A stretch of DNA of 64,000 bases from Perca fluviatilis (GCF_010015445.1 NC_053126.1:17376169-17440168); one strand, 5' to 3'. Counted from the stretch's first letter, positions 1-13,700 are shown. Numbers and translations are program-made. The notes: generated by a model not told the origin, from the sequence alone.

Positions 1-1260
1 TGTGGCTGCACTGTGAAGCAAAGCCAATTACGTGTGTATTTCTAAGAAAGAAATGAGGAGCCAATCAGCCGAGTCAACGCTGGCCACAAATAAGGGGTCA
101 ACCTAAATAAAAGACACGTTCTCAAAAGCGTTGGGGAAGACAGAGCATTAAAGATTTACACGAGGGGCCGAAACAAAGATTTACAGTCCTGTCTTGACTC
201 AAAGTTTGTCAATCCTGTCAGATCCAGCAAAGCTAAATCTGTCACAATGAAACACAGCCATGTCATACTGCCAAGACCAATTGTTTGTTGCGTCTCGAAA
301 GATCTGAGCATGACCTTAATTATCTGTGCAACATTGAGTGTTGGATTACCAAGTTACTTGAGCCAGCCACTGAAAGGCATGCTGCATGTTATATTTTGAT
401 TGTGTGGGCAGGAGCTGATACCCCTTCTGCCCTCCCCTCGTGGAACCTGACGCCAGCAGCAGGGCACTCTGGGGAGGCTTCACCAGGATGAGGCATTCAG
501 CCAAATAGCAGCACACACAGCACTGCAATTTGTCTTCCTCCTCCTCTGGACACACCTCATGAAAACAAATGAACTCTCACCTTTGTTGCTACAGCCAGAA
601 AGCACACAACATTGTTGTTGAAGCAACAAGGATACCAGGGTTGTTATGGGTTCTTAAGCACCGCTCCCTTAGGGGCGGATCTAGGCTTCTGTACACTTGT
701 GATTGGATTCCACGAAAATTGGCCGAAAAAAGAAAAAATTTGTGGAAAAAAAACATGAATGATATTTAGTGACCTCTGATGTCCAGTGATGTTAGGCCTG
801 CAGGGTTTGTGGACTACATAAAAGACAGTAACAGAAAGCAAGTGTTGGAAATTCACTTAAGGGTCAGAGGCCAGATGCTGCATAAGCACTCCTGCTGCAC
901 AAAGATCATAAAGCACTGGGCGGCCTATTGATTTCAGGGCCTTTATCAGTGTTTCTGTGGCCGGTGGCTGAAACACTTTGGGATAGTCATGTCTGTCATC
1001 TTTATGTGTGCATTTACGGTGCCCAAGAGAAAAAATGAGTGTCAGAGCCTCATCTATCTATTTCTGTCAACTGAGTAAAAATGTGTCATTTCTGCTTGTG
1101 TTTTCCTCATTTACAACAGTGATTTAGAAAAGCTTTCTCTTCGTGTTCACCAGCGGCAATACAATATAGTGGAATCAATATACTGTGGTTGAATTGCTCT
1201 AAATCAATTTCCAGCATACAGTACATGATAACAAAGCCTTACTAATGCTACAAAAGCTTT
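1..1260. other. Intergenic, nothing recognised
   Basis: Short ORFs of about 70 codons on both strands show no domain or splice structure. A cluster with CpG dinucleotides and G-rich bases near 420-480 is not long enough to call an island. Confidence 0.5.
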
Positions 1261-1268
1261 TAAAAGAT

Positions 1269-1409
1269 AATTCCAGTTTATTACAACTTGGGTCTTATTA
1301 CCATAGCCAGGGTCATCGTTTCCGTCACTCCTGATATTTTTGTATTCACCAAAGTGATTGCTGGTAAAACCTATGAAATATAAGATCCAAGTTGTAATAA
1401 ACCAGAATT
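1269..1409. mobile_element. Small MITE with 29-bp inverted ends
   Basis: The left arm 1269-1297 and right arm 1381-1409 are inverted copies, 26 of 29 bases matching, around an 83-base centre. The core TTTATTACAACTTGG is identical in both arms. The size and structure fit a miniature inverted-repeat transposable element. The superfamily and target duplication are not clear. Confidence 0.65.
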
Positions 1410-4100
1410 TTCCTTCAAGACTGCAGAGCTACATTATGCTTCTGCACTGATCTGTTGTATGTTAAGCTAAGTCAGCTTGTAATGCATGACTTTCATATGG
1501 TCAACCATTTTGAAGTTAATGAAAGGTAAATGCGGGGCTAAATTTGTCAATATTTCCATCCAGATTTTAGATTAAATTCCATGACATATTTCTATCAGCA
1601 AGTCAGATCACTGAGAAGCCTGAGCTTGTCTCAGTAAGGTCTGAAGCTGAATGAGTGCAATAACCCCACTTCATACTCAGGTTAATTATAGCTGCGTCTG
1701 TAAATAAATGCAGGTAGTAGCCTCTGTAACCTGCAGCTGCTACACCTACTCACCATGATTGACTCCCTCTGTAGGCTTTGGGGATTAGGTTGACCTGGTA
1801 GCTGAGCACACCAGCAATTTCTGTTTACTTCAGTGGTGTAATTACGGGGGGGACATCGCAGCTCAATTTATTGAATACCTCAATGCTGTCATAATTTTAT
1901 GCAGCGATTTAAAGGCATGACTTCTTTTCTCTCCAGCAGCCTTACAATCAAATCCTATTTTGTGCTACCAAATTACAATGTCATCGCCATTTTCTACCCA
2001 CCAACCGCAACCGTCGTCTTATAATTCCTATTCATTACAAGCCATAAAATGTTGTGTCAATATAATACTATACACATGTATATGTCATCCATGACAGTGG
2101 TTATGTTTAGGTTAAATATTTTGTATAAAACCACTCAGAAGGGTGTATGTATTGCATGAGTTCACAGCAAGCGTATAGTTCTTTAAAAAAAAGACTGTTA
2201 CACTTTGAAATCTGTCAAAGTAGATACAGCATAACCTAAACTGGCTTCACAATAAATCAGCATTACTTTGTATTTCACAGTGAATACAGTGAAGGTGAAT
2301 GTTTGAGTAAAAGAATAATTTTGTGGTTTTTGTAGATTCATTACATAGATCTTTCTCATAGTTGTCTCCTCAACCCTTTCACAATTCTATATGACTAATG
2401 GATATGCTCCCAATCCCATTAAGACGGTAGATAAGGTACTTAAAGGCCACTGAGTGTCGACTGCTATCAGATTGGAATCCTCTTCTCCGCTTTTTGTAAG
2501 GTAGCTCCATGGCTTACTAACAGCAGAGAAAAGATTAAAAGAGTCGAACAAGACAGTATTAGTAGTAGAAGTACTTCAGAATACAGAATATCTAATGTAT
2601 TATTTTTTTTACCACAAAAAGTTTTACCATCCTTAAATGCAGTTCATTTGTTTAGAGTAAAATACATGTATAACTAAACATATTATTGTGTCTTTCATAT
2701 ACTGTATCCTCATGGGAGTTGAGGAATAGATGATTCACAAAGAGAATGTGTTTTGGCCTCAGTGTGTGAGGTCAGAAAAATGCCTTACTGATGCTAAAAT
2801 AAAGAAGAAAAAAACACTTTGTTTTGGGAAGGGAAGTTGGAAGCACTGATAAACAACCTTCAACATAGACTCAATTAACAAAAGGAAAATACACACTGTG
2901 ATTCACCAACATTCTCAACAATGTTGCTACTTTGTTAAATCTAATACATTTCCATTAGCAGGCCAATTATTAATGTTGCTTTGAGGTTGTTAATTTCTCT
3001 TTTGTCATCACTTAAGGTGCATGCCATTACGGTCATGCTTTGGTTTTACCTTATATTTCATAGTATAGTGATGCATTTGCTGATGGAGATATTGACAACA
3101 CAATAATATCAGTTTCATTGACACCAGAATCTTGAGAAAAAACAAGGAAAAATCAAAGGCAGGCTCCCTTGAGTGTTAAGTCAGTGTGTTGCCTTGATTG
3201 TAGGAATAGATATCTTGCATTGTTCGGATGGATCGAGTCCTTAACCCTGCATTTTAATCAGCATAGTGACTGAAGATGTTGTTCAAGTAAAGATTTCCAA
3301 GTAAATGTGACTGTGTAGTTAAAGTGCATTTTAAATAGTTCTGAAAAAAAACAATGGAACAATTTTGTTTGAGAAAAAAATCTGGTTCTGCATTGCGTGA
3401 AAAGAGCACCCACGGTAAACACATTCAAATATTTAGCTTCACTCCGTCTCATTCCCTCGCCTCGGAGTTAGAATGAATGCGGAGGAGTGGAAGGTCAGCT
3501 TTAGTGAGTGTGCAGGTGTGCATGTGTCAGAAGTTAATAGAGGCAACGGTGGCTCTGTAACAGATTACAGCAGCTCTGTCAAAGGAAGACGGCAGGCAAG
3601 GCCTGCAGCCCATTCATCACCAGCCCTGTCTTCTCCTCAGCTCCAGTCTCCTTAAGCCATGTGATAAAGGTGCATGTCAGCTCCTCTCTGCTGCTCAACT
3701 GCATCCAGTCCCTGCAGAATCCACACAGAGGATCAGGTGCCTTTATAGTTTGACACTGTAGCCATACCTACATTGCTGTCTGCGTGCTAATGTAATGTAT
3801 GTGGAAGGGGACTGCTTCAAATACATGGGATTTTAACTCTAAATACCTTAAAGTTCCCGCAGACTTTATAGTGCTGTGTAACTCAGGAATCTTTATTTTA
3901 CGATAGGAGATTATATATGCCATAGTTTAAAATATAGAAAATCCCCAATCAACTTGACTGCTCAGGGGACTCTGGTATTAATCTGGCCTGAAATAGACAG
4001 AAAATGTCTCACTCTGTGGTGTTCTTATGGCATTTAAACCAGAACGATAACTTCATTCAGGCAGCCACTTGGAAGTCATTTTTGTTGACCTAGATTATAA
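1410..4100. other. Intergenic, nothing recognised
   Basis: AT-rich sequence with no domain-bearing ORF and no terminal inverted repeats that I could find. A GC-richer patch at 3470-3660 has a 60-codon ORF of low-complexity composition that I do not regard as coding. Confidence 0.45.
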
Positions 4101-4455
4101 CATCAGGCCAGGCCCGGATTGGCTAATTGGGAGCACCGGGAGAATTCCCGGTGGGCCGGTCTGGTTGTTTGGTTGTGAGGGCCGGTGTTCAGGTATGGCA
4201 CTGGGTTGAAATCATAGTTGAATATTATGGATGCTCTCCCTATGCTGCCTGCACTCGCAGCCCACTTTTTGTATTTACAGTATTTCTTTTTTCTTGCAGC
4301 CCACCGTTCTCTTCATTCATGCAGCCCACTCGCGCGCAGCTGCGTTAATGATGACCTATTTATGTTCGGAGTCCTCGCCCGACGGCAGCACCTTGCTAAA
4401 AAAAAAAAAAAAATAATACGTCAGCGTACACAAGTCACTGGTGCTTGTTGGAGGA

Positions 4456-4612
4456 TGCCACCGCGAGCAAAAGCGGAAAGCAGAAAGCAGAAAGCGCAAA
4501 ACGGCACTGAAAAGGCGTCAATTTAAAAAAGGAGAGCTCTAGAAAGTGACGCGGCCAGATAAACTTTTTCTATTTTTAGCAAAACGCCAAATGAAGACGT
4601 TGAGACGGGTAA
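4456..4612 (+). pseudogene. Remnant of hAT transposase N-terminus
   Basis: An ATG at 4456 opens a Lys/Arg/Gln-rich stretch ending in a stop at about 4524. After frame breaks, the sequence continues with KRRALESDAAR-like and KTPNEDVETG-like residues. This pattern is common ahead of the TTF zinc finger in fish hAT transposases, as I remember them. The catalytic RNase H-like domain is absent, so the copy is non-autonomous. Confidence 0.4.
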
Positions 4613-4662
4613 GCTAAGTTAGTTAGGAGAAGTGACTGCAAACCAGCATCTATGTTTATGAA

Positions 4663-5559
4663 CAGTGTTGCCACAGTTACTTTGAAAAAGTAACTTAGTT
4701 AATGTACAGATTACTTGATTATAAAAGTAATTTAGTTACTTTACAGATTACTTGATTTTAAAAGTAATGAAGTTAGATTACAAGTTACTTTATTAGTTAC
4801 ATTCAGCAACTGCCGACAACAGCCCCACAGCCTCAACATAAAAATGACAACCGGTTTACTGTGAGGCAGCTCTGCGTTGCCAGTAGTAGGGATCTGGTTT
4901 ATTATGGCACGAAAGAGAGCGAGTCAACCGTGTTTAAGTGCAGCATTTCCGCTACAACATAGGCCTACTGCCCGACCAACTTCTTCAACTCTCCCCCACT
5001 TACTGGTTTTGCACCGATGTCCAGCTTTTGTTGTTTGGGTGGTGGGGGGCCTCCTTCTCTCTGCTTCGCACCACCTGCTGGGACTTACTCTGTAAGTTTG
5101 ACTGCAGTGCTGCGACTCCAAATGTTTCTTCAAATTTGACGTAGTGTTTTCGTAGCTAGATAGCTACGAAAACATACGTCTTTAGCTGACACAAACTCAA
5201 AATAGTGACTGTATTTCCAGCTAGAAAGCGCGCATCTCTCTCCTCCCTCCATTGTTGTTTACGTTTGTGTCGCTGCGTGGTACACGTGAACTGTCCACAT
5301 GCTGAAAACGTGACCTGTCCTCATGCTGAAAACGTGACTTGTCGCATACGTGACTTCACTTCCTGAGACGCAAGAAAGCAAAAATATATATTTTTACATT
5401 ATTTTAAAAGGACAAAAATAGTAACGCACAGTGACTTGGATAAGTAACTTTAATCTGATTACTGGTTTGGAAATAGTAACGCGTTAGATTACTCGTTACT
5501 GAAAAAAGTGGTCAGATTAGAGTAACGCGTTACAAGTAACGCGTTACGTGGCATCACTG
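4663..5559. mobile_element. Non-autonomous hAT element (897 bp) nested in the older hAT
   Basis: The ends are CAGTGTTGCC (4663) and GGCATCACTG (to 5559), and both subterminal regions are built from GTAAC/GTTAC repeats. It is flanked by a perfect 8-bp duplication TTTATGAA at 4655-4662 and 5560-5567, diagnostic of hAT-type insertion. A perfect internal hairpin lies at 5146-5173. No transposase is encoded. The perfect duplication and intact ends show it inserted after the outer element. Confidence 0.88.
5146..5173. repeat. Perfect palindrome, 13-bp arms, 2-base loop
   Basis: GTTTTCGTAGCTA at 5146-5158 is followed by GA and then by its exact reverse complement. It lies in the middle of the nested hAT element. 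Internal stem-loops are common in non-autonomous hAT elements. Confidence 0.85.
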
Positions 5560-6428
5560 TTTATGAATCAAACTTGTTCTTGTAGCTCCACAGCAGCAGC
5601 TACTAGTCCAGTTTGCTGCTAACAGTGACAATGGAGAGCCAGTAACATTACCAAGCAGCAGCTATATGAGCCCAGAACTCCAGTTTGGGCAGGTAGGGTT
5701 GCTCATTGACTGAATATTATAAGAATTAATAAGAGTGTGGTGTTGACGTGCTCTATATGAAAAATGCCCTGGGATAATTAATGATGCCAGATGATTCGGC
5801 ACTACCATAATGACACTGACTTGACTTGATCAGAAAGCTTTGTAAAAAGGAGAGATTTGTGCTGAGAATTATGACAATTTATAAAATGTGATTTAGTGTC
5901 AGAAGCAGAGCCAGTAGTGTGCATTAGGGATAGCTGCTGTCAGTGTGGATGGCACATCTACTGTAAGCTGTTGTATCACAGTGTGTGAACAAGCAAACAT
6001 GATAAGATTAGCTACAATATAATCACTTTTTATGCCCAAATATTACTTGTGACCCATTATGAAAGTTGTATGAAATAGTCAAAGGAAAAAATAGATGTCA
6101 TTAGAAAGTGCAATACAATGTATATTGTTCTTTATTTAATCTGTGATTACTTATTTGCACAGAAACAGATTCTGATATTGTTCAACATCATTGGGTTGTT
6201 GTTAAGATGTTAACTTTTCTAATAAATCTACAATGTGAAGCAACACTTGGAAATAGTGATATTTTACAAAATACACCGAATTACAAGGATGTAGAGAACA
6301 GGGCGCTATTGCAGACTTATATACTAAGGTTTTGATTACATTTTTTTAATATAGTCATTCGTGAAGTAAAGTGGGCCGGTCTAAGGCATGAAAATCCAGG
6401 GCTGAAAATGAGTCCCAATCCGGCCCTG

Positions 6429-7850
6429 ATGTCATCAGGGGATATTTTTCCCCCATTAATGACACAGACTTGTGTTTGCTCTCAATCGGATGTGTAGGTG
6501 GCTGTAAGGTTGAGTCATTTTATGAAGGCTGAGCCATTAAATCACACCATGTTTCAGTATAAGAGTTGCATTTACACATATTAAGTAAAGGAAAATCACA
6601 TCATCTTGATTCTTTGAAAGACTGAGACACCCCTTTTCAACAACACATCAAATGTGTATAATCTTGCAAATACATGCCCTTCAATAAATCAGTAATCTAT
6701 GTGATAATTCCTTTTTACCTAGATAAATAATTTGATTTACCATGTGCAGCACACGCATGATGAATCCCTATCACTTGCAACATAAGAGATACATATCTGC
6801 TTGTTGCATTCAAGCAGCATTCATCTTTTTTGAGATATTGTGTTTTTATTTCAAGATAAAACACAAAAGCCTGTTATGTTTTCCTAACACATAAACTGCC
6901 CCGGTGTCCACTACAGTCGTGACTGAGAGGACAACTTTTACAGACGAGCTACTAAACAAACATTAGGCCAGTCAGAGAGTTCAGGGTATTCACTGATGTG
7001 CAGTACTGATGGCTGTATAAAAGCCCTGTACGAAAACTATGCTTACAGCTGTTTCATAATTCCATGCTTTCTCATTTGTAAAGTTCTTGACATTAATCAG
7101 GGTGTTTTGAATGTTTAGCAGTGAGTGATAATAAACATGAAAACCTTGTTCAGTAGTGGAACCTTCATAGCTAGCTGTTTTTTGTTATATTCCATGTATT
7201 TATCTGTCCAAAATGAAAGATTTGATTTACTTTGGATGTTGTGTTGCATTTCAGGTATTCGTTTGATTGGTAGTTCTGGATAGCTTTTATTTCAACCTTA
7301 AACTGTTTAACCTTAACCATAACCTTTGTGATCTGACTGCCATCTTAATTAATTATTCAATCATATACATGGCTTGATGAAAGGCATTTCATTTTATTTG
7401 GGATTAAAATAAGAAAATATATTCATACTACTCCATTATTTACCCTTTTATATGTTACTGTACTATAGCTTCGGTGAGTGCAGACAATATAATATTACAA
7501 AAAGATGTATCTACTAATTACTGAAGAGATTTCTTACAATTTGATTTTGTGTGGGATACAAAGGGTCCAAGAATCTGGAATCCAATTCCCTTGTCTACTT
7601 CACTTACTCATTTTGTAAATGTATCCTGGAGCTTATGACTGGACATTCTTCACTGTGCAAACAAACACACAAACATTTGCAGTAAAAATATATTTGTGAC
7701 TGACTATAACAAAAAAACATCTTTGGAGCTGCATCAAACCCATAAAAAGGTCATGATCTACTGAAATTCATGACATTAACAGATGAATATGAAATATTAT
7801 TCAGCCACAAGACAGCTTCCTACTTACCAGACCTCCTTAAAGACGCACAT
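6429..7850. other. Intergenic, nothing recognised
   Basis: AT-rich sequence without terminal repeats, domain-bearing ORFs or simple repeats of note. Confidence 0.45.
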
Positions 7851-7852
7851 GT

Positions 7853-8105
7853 GGACAGTGGTGGCCCAAAGGTTAGAGAAGCAAGCTTGTGACCGGGTGT
7901 CATCAAACCGACAGGAAGAAATCTGGGTGGGGAAAGTGAAAGAGCAGCGCTTGTCCCTCCCTCATTACCACCACTGAGGTGCCCTTGAGCAAGGCCCTGA
8001 ACCCCAACCGTTCAAGTGGAGCTACTCAGTGGCCAGCAGATCAGACATTGGTTGTACTGGGCAGCTTCCAGGTATGAATGTGTAACTGTGTGAATGATAT
8101 CAGAG
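7853..8105 (+). mobile_element. tRNA-derived SINE
   Basis: A pol III A-box-like motif TGGCCCAAAGG is at 7862-7872, followed by a tRNA-like arm. The matching B box (GGTTCGA type) is missing, apparently through a small deletion near 7900. The tRNA-unrelated body contains GCCCTTGAGCAAGGC (7981-7995), a conserved core of fish SINEs as I remember them. The 3' part ends in a TGTGTAACTGTGTGAAT-type tail. The copy is old and probably inactive. Confidence 0.7.
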
Positions 8106-8147
8106 TTTTCTTGCAAAAGAGGCTTCCTCTTAGTGAACCTTCCCTGA

Positions 8148-8196
8148 ATATATATATATAAAACACAACACATATATAACTATATATATATATAGC
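8148..8196. repeat. AT-rich simple repeat
   Basis: Two TA dinucleotide tracts are separated by an imperfect CA-rich spacer. Confidence 0.7.
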
Positions 8197-8199
8197 TAA

Positions 8200-9528
8200 A
8201 TGCTATTACACACATTGCCAGACAGTTTAAATATCTTTGTGTTTTGATTAAGTGCATGGAACAATAATCAATATTGTCATGCTTTGCTGTTTAAAAAACT
8301 TGAGATCACCAAATCTGACACATAATTTCCTCTATTGTTTATAGATCTTAAATGCCTGGAATTAATGCCCGAAGACCAATATGCTGTGGCTCTTATTTGG
8401 ACTGTTTTATAAATGCAATTTTGTTTTAATCCTCTATCTCTGCCTTTGTGTAGGCTAATGTCTTTCCATTAGGCCTGAGAAACATGAACATTAAGATTGC
8501 AAGAAAAGACATGTGTCATACCTTTACATACGGCCATAAATACATGGTTCTGAATTGATTCACCTAAAAGAATTTAGCTATCTTTCCAGCAAGCTAAAGA
8601 GATTGATTCTCTTACAGAAGCACAGATACAGGAATGAAAGATTGAATATTTCAAAGGAACAACAGTATCTGGCATAAAGACAGGCTGCAATATGATGCTC
8701 ACACCTCATAATGAAACTTTACTTTTCATTCCATTTCATTTTCACCCCTCTACTACAGTATGTCCCGCTTCCTTGAGGTGCGTTCGAAGAAATGTTCCCC
8801 CAGAGTGAATAAATGTCGTGCTGAAACCTGGTTAGGCCTGCGTTCATTTTGCTGTCAGTTCCCTTCTGTGCCTCCAACATAAGAAGAGTACTTCTGTTAA
8901 CAACCCTGCCAGCTGAAATCTAACCCAGCTACTTGAGATCTGCTCTGAAATTATGTTCCCTCCTCCACCTAACAACACATGGTCTTAAAAATGCAACACA
9001 AATCAAAGTAGTGAGCAATAGAGACATTAGAGAAGTGTACTGTCCGCCAGAGACAGCAGTTATTTGACTTATAAAATTATTTAATTTTAGACTGAGGATT
9101 AAGCTGGAGGAAAATATTTCTATGATGATGGGGATCAAACAGATCACATGAATTATTAATGACGAGCATTTTGTCCCTGATACCCTGAGGAAAATGTGGC
9201 TACTTCTAGCACAATCCACATCTCATTTATTTTATGGAAAGTTATTACAGTATATACTTAAAATCAAACTGTTGGTGCAGGGAAGGAAACATAAAAATAA
9301 TGAATATCATAACTGCGGTATCAGAGAATATGGCATTCAATTAGAAAACAGAGATTAACTGCTAACCTATGGCCAAAATTAAGAAAAGTATTTGTTCACC
9401 TATTTTACTCAGAACTCATCCATGACATTTGGTCATTTTTTTTTAAATACACCACAGGCAGCAGAGGCAAACATTGAATGCAAACCTCTATGTGGATCTA
9501 TTGTCACAGATGCCATTATGGAACACTC
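8200..9528. other. Intergenic, nothing recognised
   Basis: No repeat termini or credible coding sequence. The 96-codon minus-strand ORF at 8929-9219 has no recognisable domain. Confidence 0.4.
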
Positions 9529-10343
9529 AGGGCCCTATCTTCTATGGAGGGTATATTTTTTCATAATTCAAAATGAAAGTCCAAAGAGAAAACAAAGCAA
9601 GATCAAATTAAAAATATTATTATTTTCCTAGACTACTAGGAAAAATCATGCGATAATTGATTTTAAAAAAGAAAAAGGAAACTAACAAAGCAAAGTTGAA
9701 ATGTAAAATGATAATTTGAAAATGTTTTCATTGAATTATGAATTATGCACCGAGGAGCAAGCCCGACCGTCCAGCGCCCACGTTTTTTAAATTGCAAATG
9801 CATCTACGCCCATCTTTGCACCCATGGGCGTGCTGGTCTTACAGGGAGGTGTGTTCAGGTGAATTCTTGGCGTATTGCTAACTTGAGACAGCGGGAAGTG
9901 ATTGCACCATTGACCAACAAAAACTTGGTCTATAGTCAATAGCACAGCATTTCATTGTTATTTTAACATAGGCTTATGCACAACACACGCACTATGCTTG
10001 TTACACACACACAGGGAAGTGCAGAAGCACACAAACATGCAAAAGATTACAAATAAAAATATTACGGTGCAAATCCGCCATCATTATAGCAATGCGCCAA
10101 GGTACAAACTCGCCTGGCTTTTAAAGGGAACGGGAGATGACACTTTCATTGGTTTATTGCATGTTATGCCAAAACACACCTATGAATTAATGAAGACACT
10201 AAGTACAACCCTTTGAACCATGCACCCGGCACACGGACCCATTTTTCCACCATCAAAGTAGCAAAAGTGGATTTGGACATGCCCTAAATGCATCTGCCCC
10301 ATGCACTTCACGCCGTGCGCTTAGATTGTTAAAATAGGGCCCT
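9529..10343. mobile_element. Non-autonomous DNA element with AGGGCCCTAT ends
   Basis: The ends are inverted copies: AGGGCCCTATCTT at 9529 and AAAATAGGGCCCT ending at 10343. The interior is richer in CpG than its flanks and contains CGCCCA/GGGCG motifs in both orientations. This is a common teleost MITE-like family, to my recollection. I could not resolve a target-site duplication, so I leave the superfamily open. Confidence 0.6.
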
Positions 10344-10399
10344 AAGAGTTAAAAGCATAATCAGCAAAACAAATTAGTAGTAGCCTATCGCGATATAAT

Positions 10400-10700
10400 T
10401 TCTAGACATGATTCCAGATGAAAAGTCAGAGGATCACTAAAGTCTTTAGGACTTCTTCTCTGAAGACCATGAATGTATGTACCAAATAGCCTACATGTCA
10501 ATCTATATTATGGGTGTTGAGATATTTCACTAAAAGACTAAAACGGTGGCACTACAGGAAATGTGAGGGAACCAATAAAGTCAAAAGGATTTAATCTCTG
10601 GGGACCATGAATGCTTGTACAACATATAATGGCAATCCATCCTGTTTGTGTTGAGATATTTCAGTTTGGACTAAAGTGGTGGACTGACATCTCTGGAGCC
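10400..10700 (+). repeat. Interspersed repeat copy 1 (GTTGAGATATTTCA family)
   Basis: Two internal subunits of about 130 bp each contain a run reading AAAGTCAGAGGATCAC or similar, then GGACCATGAATG, then GTTGAGATATTTCA. The same ordered motifs recur in a second copy at 19200-19730. This is a very abundant teleost repeat. I think it derives from a retroelement 3' region but cannot prove the class. Confidence 0.6.
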
Positions 10701-13700
10701 CCAAAACCAGCGTGGATTAACAGCGGGCAAATTAAATTAAACTTGAATAGAAATGTGATATAGCAGGTAACCTCATTCTCCTTCACTCAAAGCAGCTTCT
10801 GCTTCTGATGATACAGGTGCTGAGAAAATCCCTCTTGAGAACTGGTGCTGTTTTCAATAGTTTTTTTTACTGTTGCTGTTATTACTGCATTTGATCTAAA
10901 TACACAACCTAAAGCATGTGAGTAAACCTTAACTGCGTCATAGAGTGCAGCAAAACATATCTGAAAACCATTAAATCAAATTGCTGCCGTCTTGCTGAAT
11001 TATCATCACCCTGCATTAGCTGTGTAGAACTACATACAGTCTGTGTTTTTCTTCCATATTCATTAATATAATAGCCTTGAGAGAAAATATTAATGTGAAG
11101 CAAACATCCAATCATAGTGGCCCAGCTTGCTTGTGTTGATAAAAGCCTGTGCCGCATTACAGTGTGATGTAAACTCCTTGCAATAAAATTTAGTTTTTTT
11201 CTATATCAACGCCGAGGGCACTTGGGCCTAAATTTTGCCAAGGAAACATCACTACAATTCAAAGCTTTGCACTCCAGAGTATAGAGCTGTTTTCCTGTCA
11301 GCCAGAGAGTCCGGTGCTTCCCTAGTGAGGATGCGGATGGCGCCTTCAGCACTCGTCTGTGATGGGGAGAACTGATGAAGAAGTACAATGCCATGGCCAG
11401 CGGTCAGCTGTGTTTATGAGGAGTGTCATCACGGCTGACAGCCTTCCCGCTCTATGATTTATACACTTCCAATCCACCTGCCGAGAACTAACAACTTGCC
11501 AGCAGAGGAGTGTAGAATTGTTTCATGCAAGAGGTGCCCTTGATGCCAGCAGACATAATGACACTGTTTGATGTCTGAAATTCATGCACTATAATACTGT
11601 GCAAACATTTGCCCGGGACTTGTTTCAGACATGTCGATCATCTGATAAAGAAGATGTGCATGCCAGTCACTTTTTATTACAGTTACAGTGCCATCACTCC
11701 CATGAAAACATTTACCTTGACAGCAAATTTAATATTTGTAATAGTTCAGATGGACCTTGATATAGCTATGATGACGGATAGAATATATGGGCACAATCTT
11801 GTAAGTTTCCGCTGTGGTTAAACTAAAAGAAAATCAGTCAAACTACAAAACCCTCCTTATGAATTCTCCTCTCTAAATTGCTGTGCTGCCATTTAGGAGG
11901 TTGATTCATCTCAGCGTTTCACTCATATCACTTTCTCCAGCAGTTTAATGCGCCTCTAAGGATTGAATAATGCACCTACTGGCTGTGTAACACTGTGTCT
12001 ATAAGAAAAACCAGGATCATTTTCCCTCTTGAAAGCCATCTTTAATTGGAATCTTCGTTTGTCATATTGGGTACAATCGCCCATGGCACCCCATAAAACA
12101 GACACTGACACAAGCAGAGTTTTGAAATTATTTTAGAATTAGGTAATAAATTGGTGAAATATTCTGTTCTTGATTCTTTGGACAGTTACATTCACACATT
12201 TCTGTCACATTTTTCTATTAAATGACACATTTGTGTTCTTGCAAAGCACAGATAAGACTAATTGGACAGTTGAAAGTGATGGTATGGCTTGAGTTGCTTT
12301 TCATTCAAAACGTGGCATGAATTGATAAAGGTGCCTGCGCAGCTTGTGCAAGTTCCCTGTGACCTTCACTGAGCTGTTTTTTGTTTGCTTCTTTTAGTTC
12401 CTTTTAATATGTGGGCCATTCAGAAACGCTCCATACACTTCACTCACACAGGCAAGGTTAAATTGTGGTTAGAATGGTTTGAAGATTTCATTTTCTACAA
12501 CAATATTATAAATTAAACAATAACATGAAACCACATCGTGTCACTACTTCAAGGTGGTGATTGTATGTTTTTATAGAGAGAATTTCAGTAGTGTTTGGTT
12601 AGACTTTACTGAAATGTATAATTCATCATTCTGCTTATTATTATCAGACAATATATTGAAACACTGTTTCAATATTGGGACCAATATTGATATTATGCCT
12701 GAAACAATCATTTTAATGTGGAGATACTGCATTTATCAATTACAGCTGCATAAGAGTGCATTTTTATTCTATTTTGTTTATGTTTGAAAAAGAACAGATT
12801 TCCTAATTCCTAACACCTACAAAAATGTGTGAAAAATGCATGTGCAAAACATTTTTGAAAATGTTTCTTTACATTTAACTAAAAAAAAAGTAATTTGTGC
12901 TCATCACCTTCAGTTAGTGCACACTTAAGAAAGATTGCATAGTTTATTAAATAAGTCAACAGGTACAGGAGGGTCAACGTGTGTTTGTATCTCCCACAAT
13001 TATTGTACTGTTTTCATCAAAAGGAGACACAGTGATATTGCAATAAATGGGATAATTAAATAAAAATGTTTGCCTAAGGTGACCATGGAAAATAGCATTT
13101 ATCCAATTTTGGCAACAATTTAAATAGTATGCATCTGCATTTGTTATGCTTCAAAATATTAACTCAATGTGACTCTAGTCTAATAATAACCAATATAATC
13201 ACAACCACGCTGTCTTTAGAGTGATGTTCCGACAATCTTAGGCTTTCTGTTTTTCCACCATGTCACACTTTAGTGATAAGAACTCAGTCCTGGAAGAAAT
13301 AGAAAAACCAATTTTTTATCTCTCGACATAGTGGATAAACTTAACCTCTGTCTGGGTGTTATCAAACTCCAGTGAGCAGGACCATATTTCTTGTCCATGT
13401 GAACATTTGCCCTCTGGTCTTCTCTGAATGGAGAGGTACTATATATCCTGAATTTCACATCTGGACAAATGTTTCCTTTGCGCCCAGCATGTCTTGCCTA
13501 TCATAAAATCTTCAAATTACTGCATGCTTGTTCACTGGGAGAAAACATGTCAGTCTTGCTCACAGTTCTGCCAACACACAGTAAAGAAATATGACCTATA
13601 TGGAACAAACTGTGGTGAAAACATACAACCAAAATAGCAATGTGCATTTTCACTCGAAAAGTCTGATGAGGCGAAAAGAGAAGAGAAGAAATGTCTACTT

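Larger units (their letters stand above)
4109..6428 (+). mobile_element. Decayed hAT element, interrupted by a second hAT element
   Basis: The left end reads CAGGCCCGGATTGG at 4109 and the right end is its inverse CCAATCCGGCCCTG ending at 6428, which fits hAT termini of the CAGGGCCGG type. The flanks share CATCAGG (4101-4107 and 6433-6439), but the right copy is displaced by four bases, so the target duplication is not clean. Inside, 4456-4610 translates discontinuously to a basic segment followed by a patch reading SKTPNEDVETG. This resembles the N-terminus of TTF-type hAT transposases and is broken by stops. The element is 2.3 kb, including an 897-bp nested insertion. Confidence 0.7.

Noticed and set aside
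7862..7930. tRNA gene
   Set aside because: The A-box-like motif belongs to a SINE. There is no B box, anticodon stem or acceptor stem pairing.
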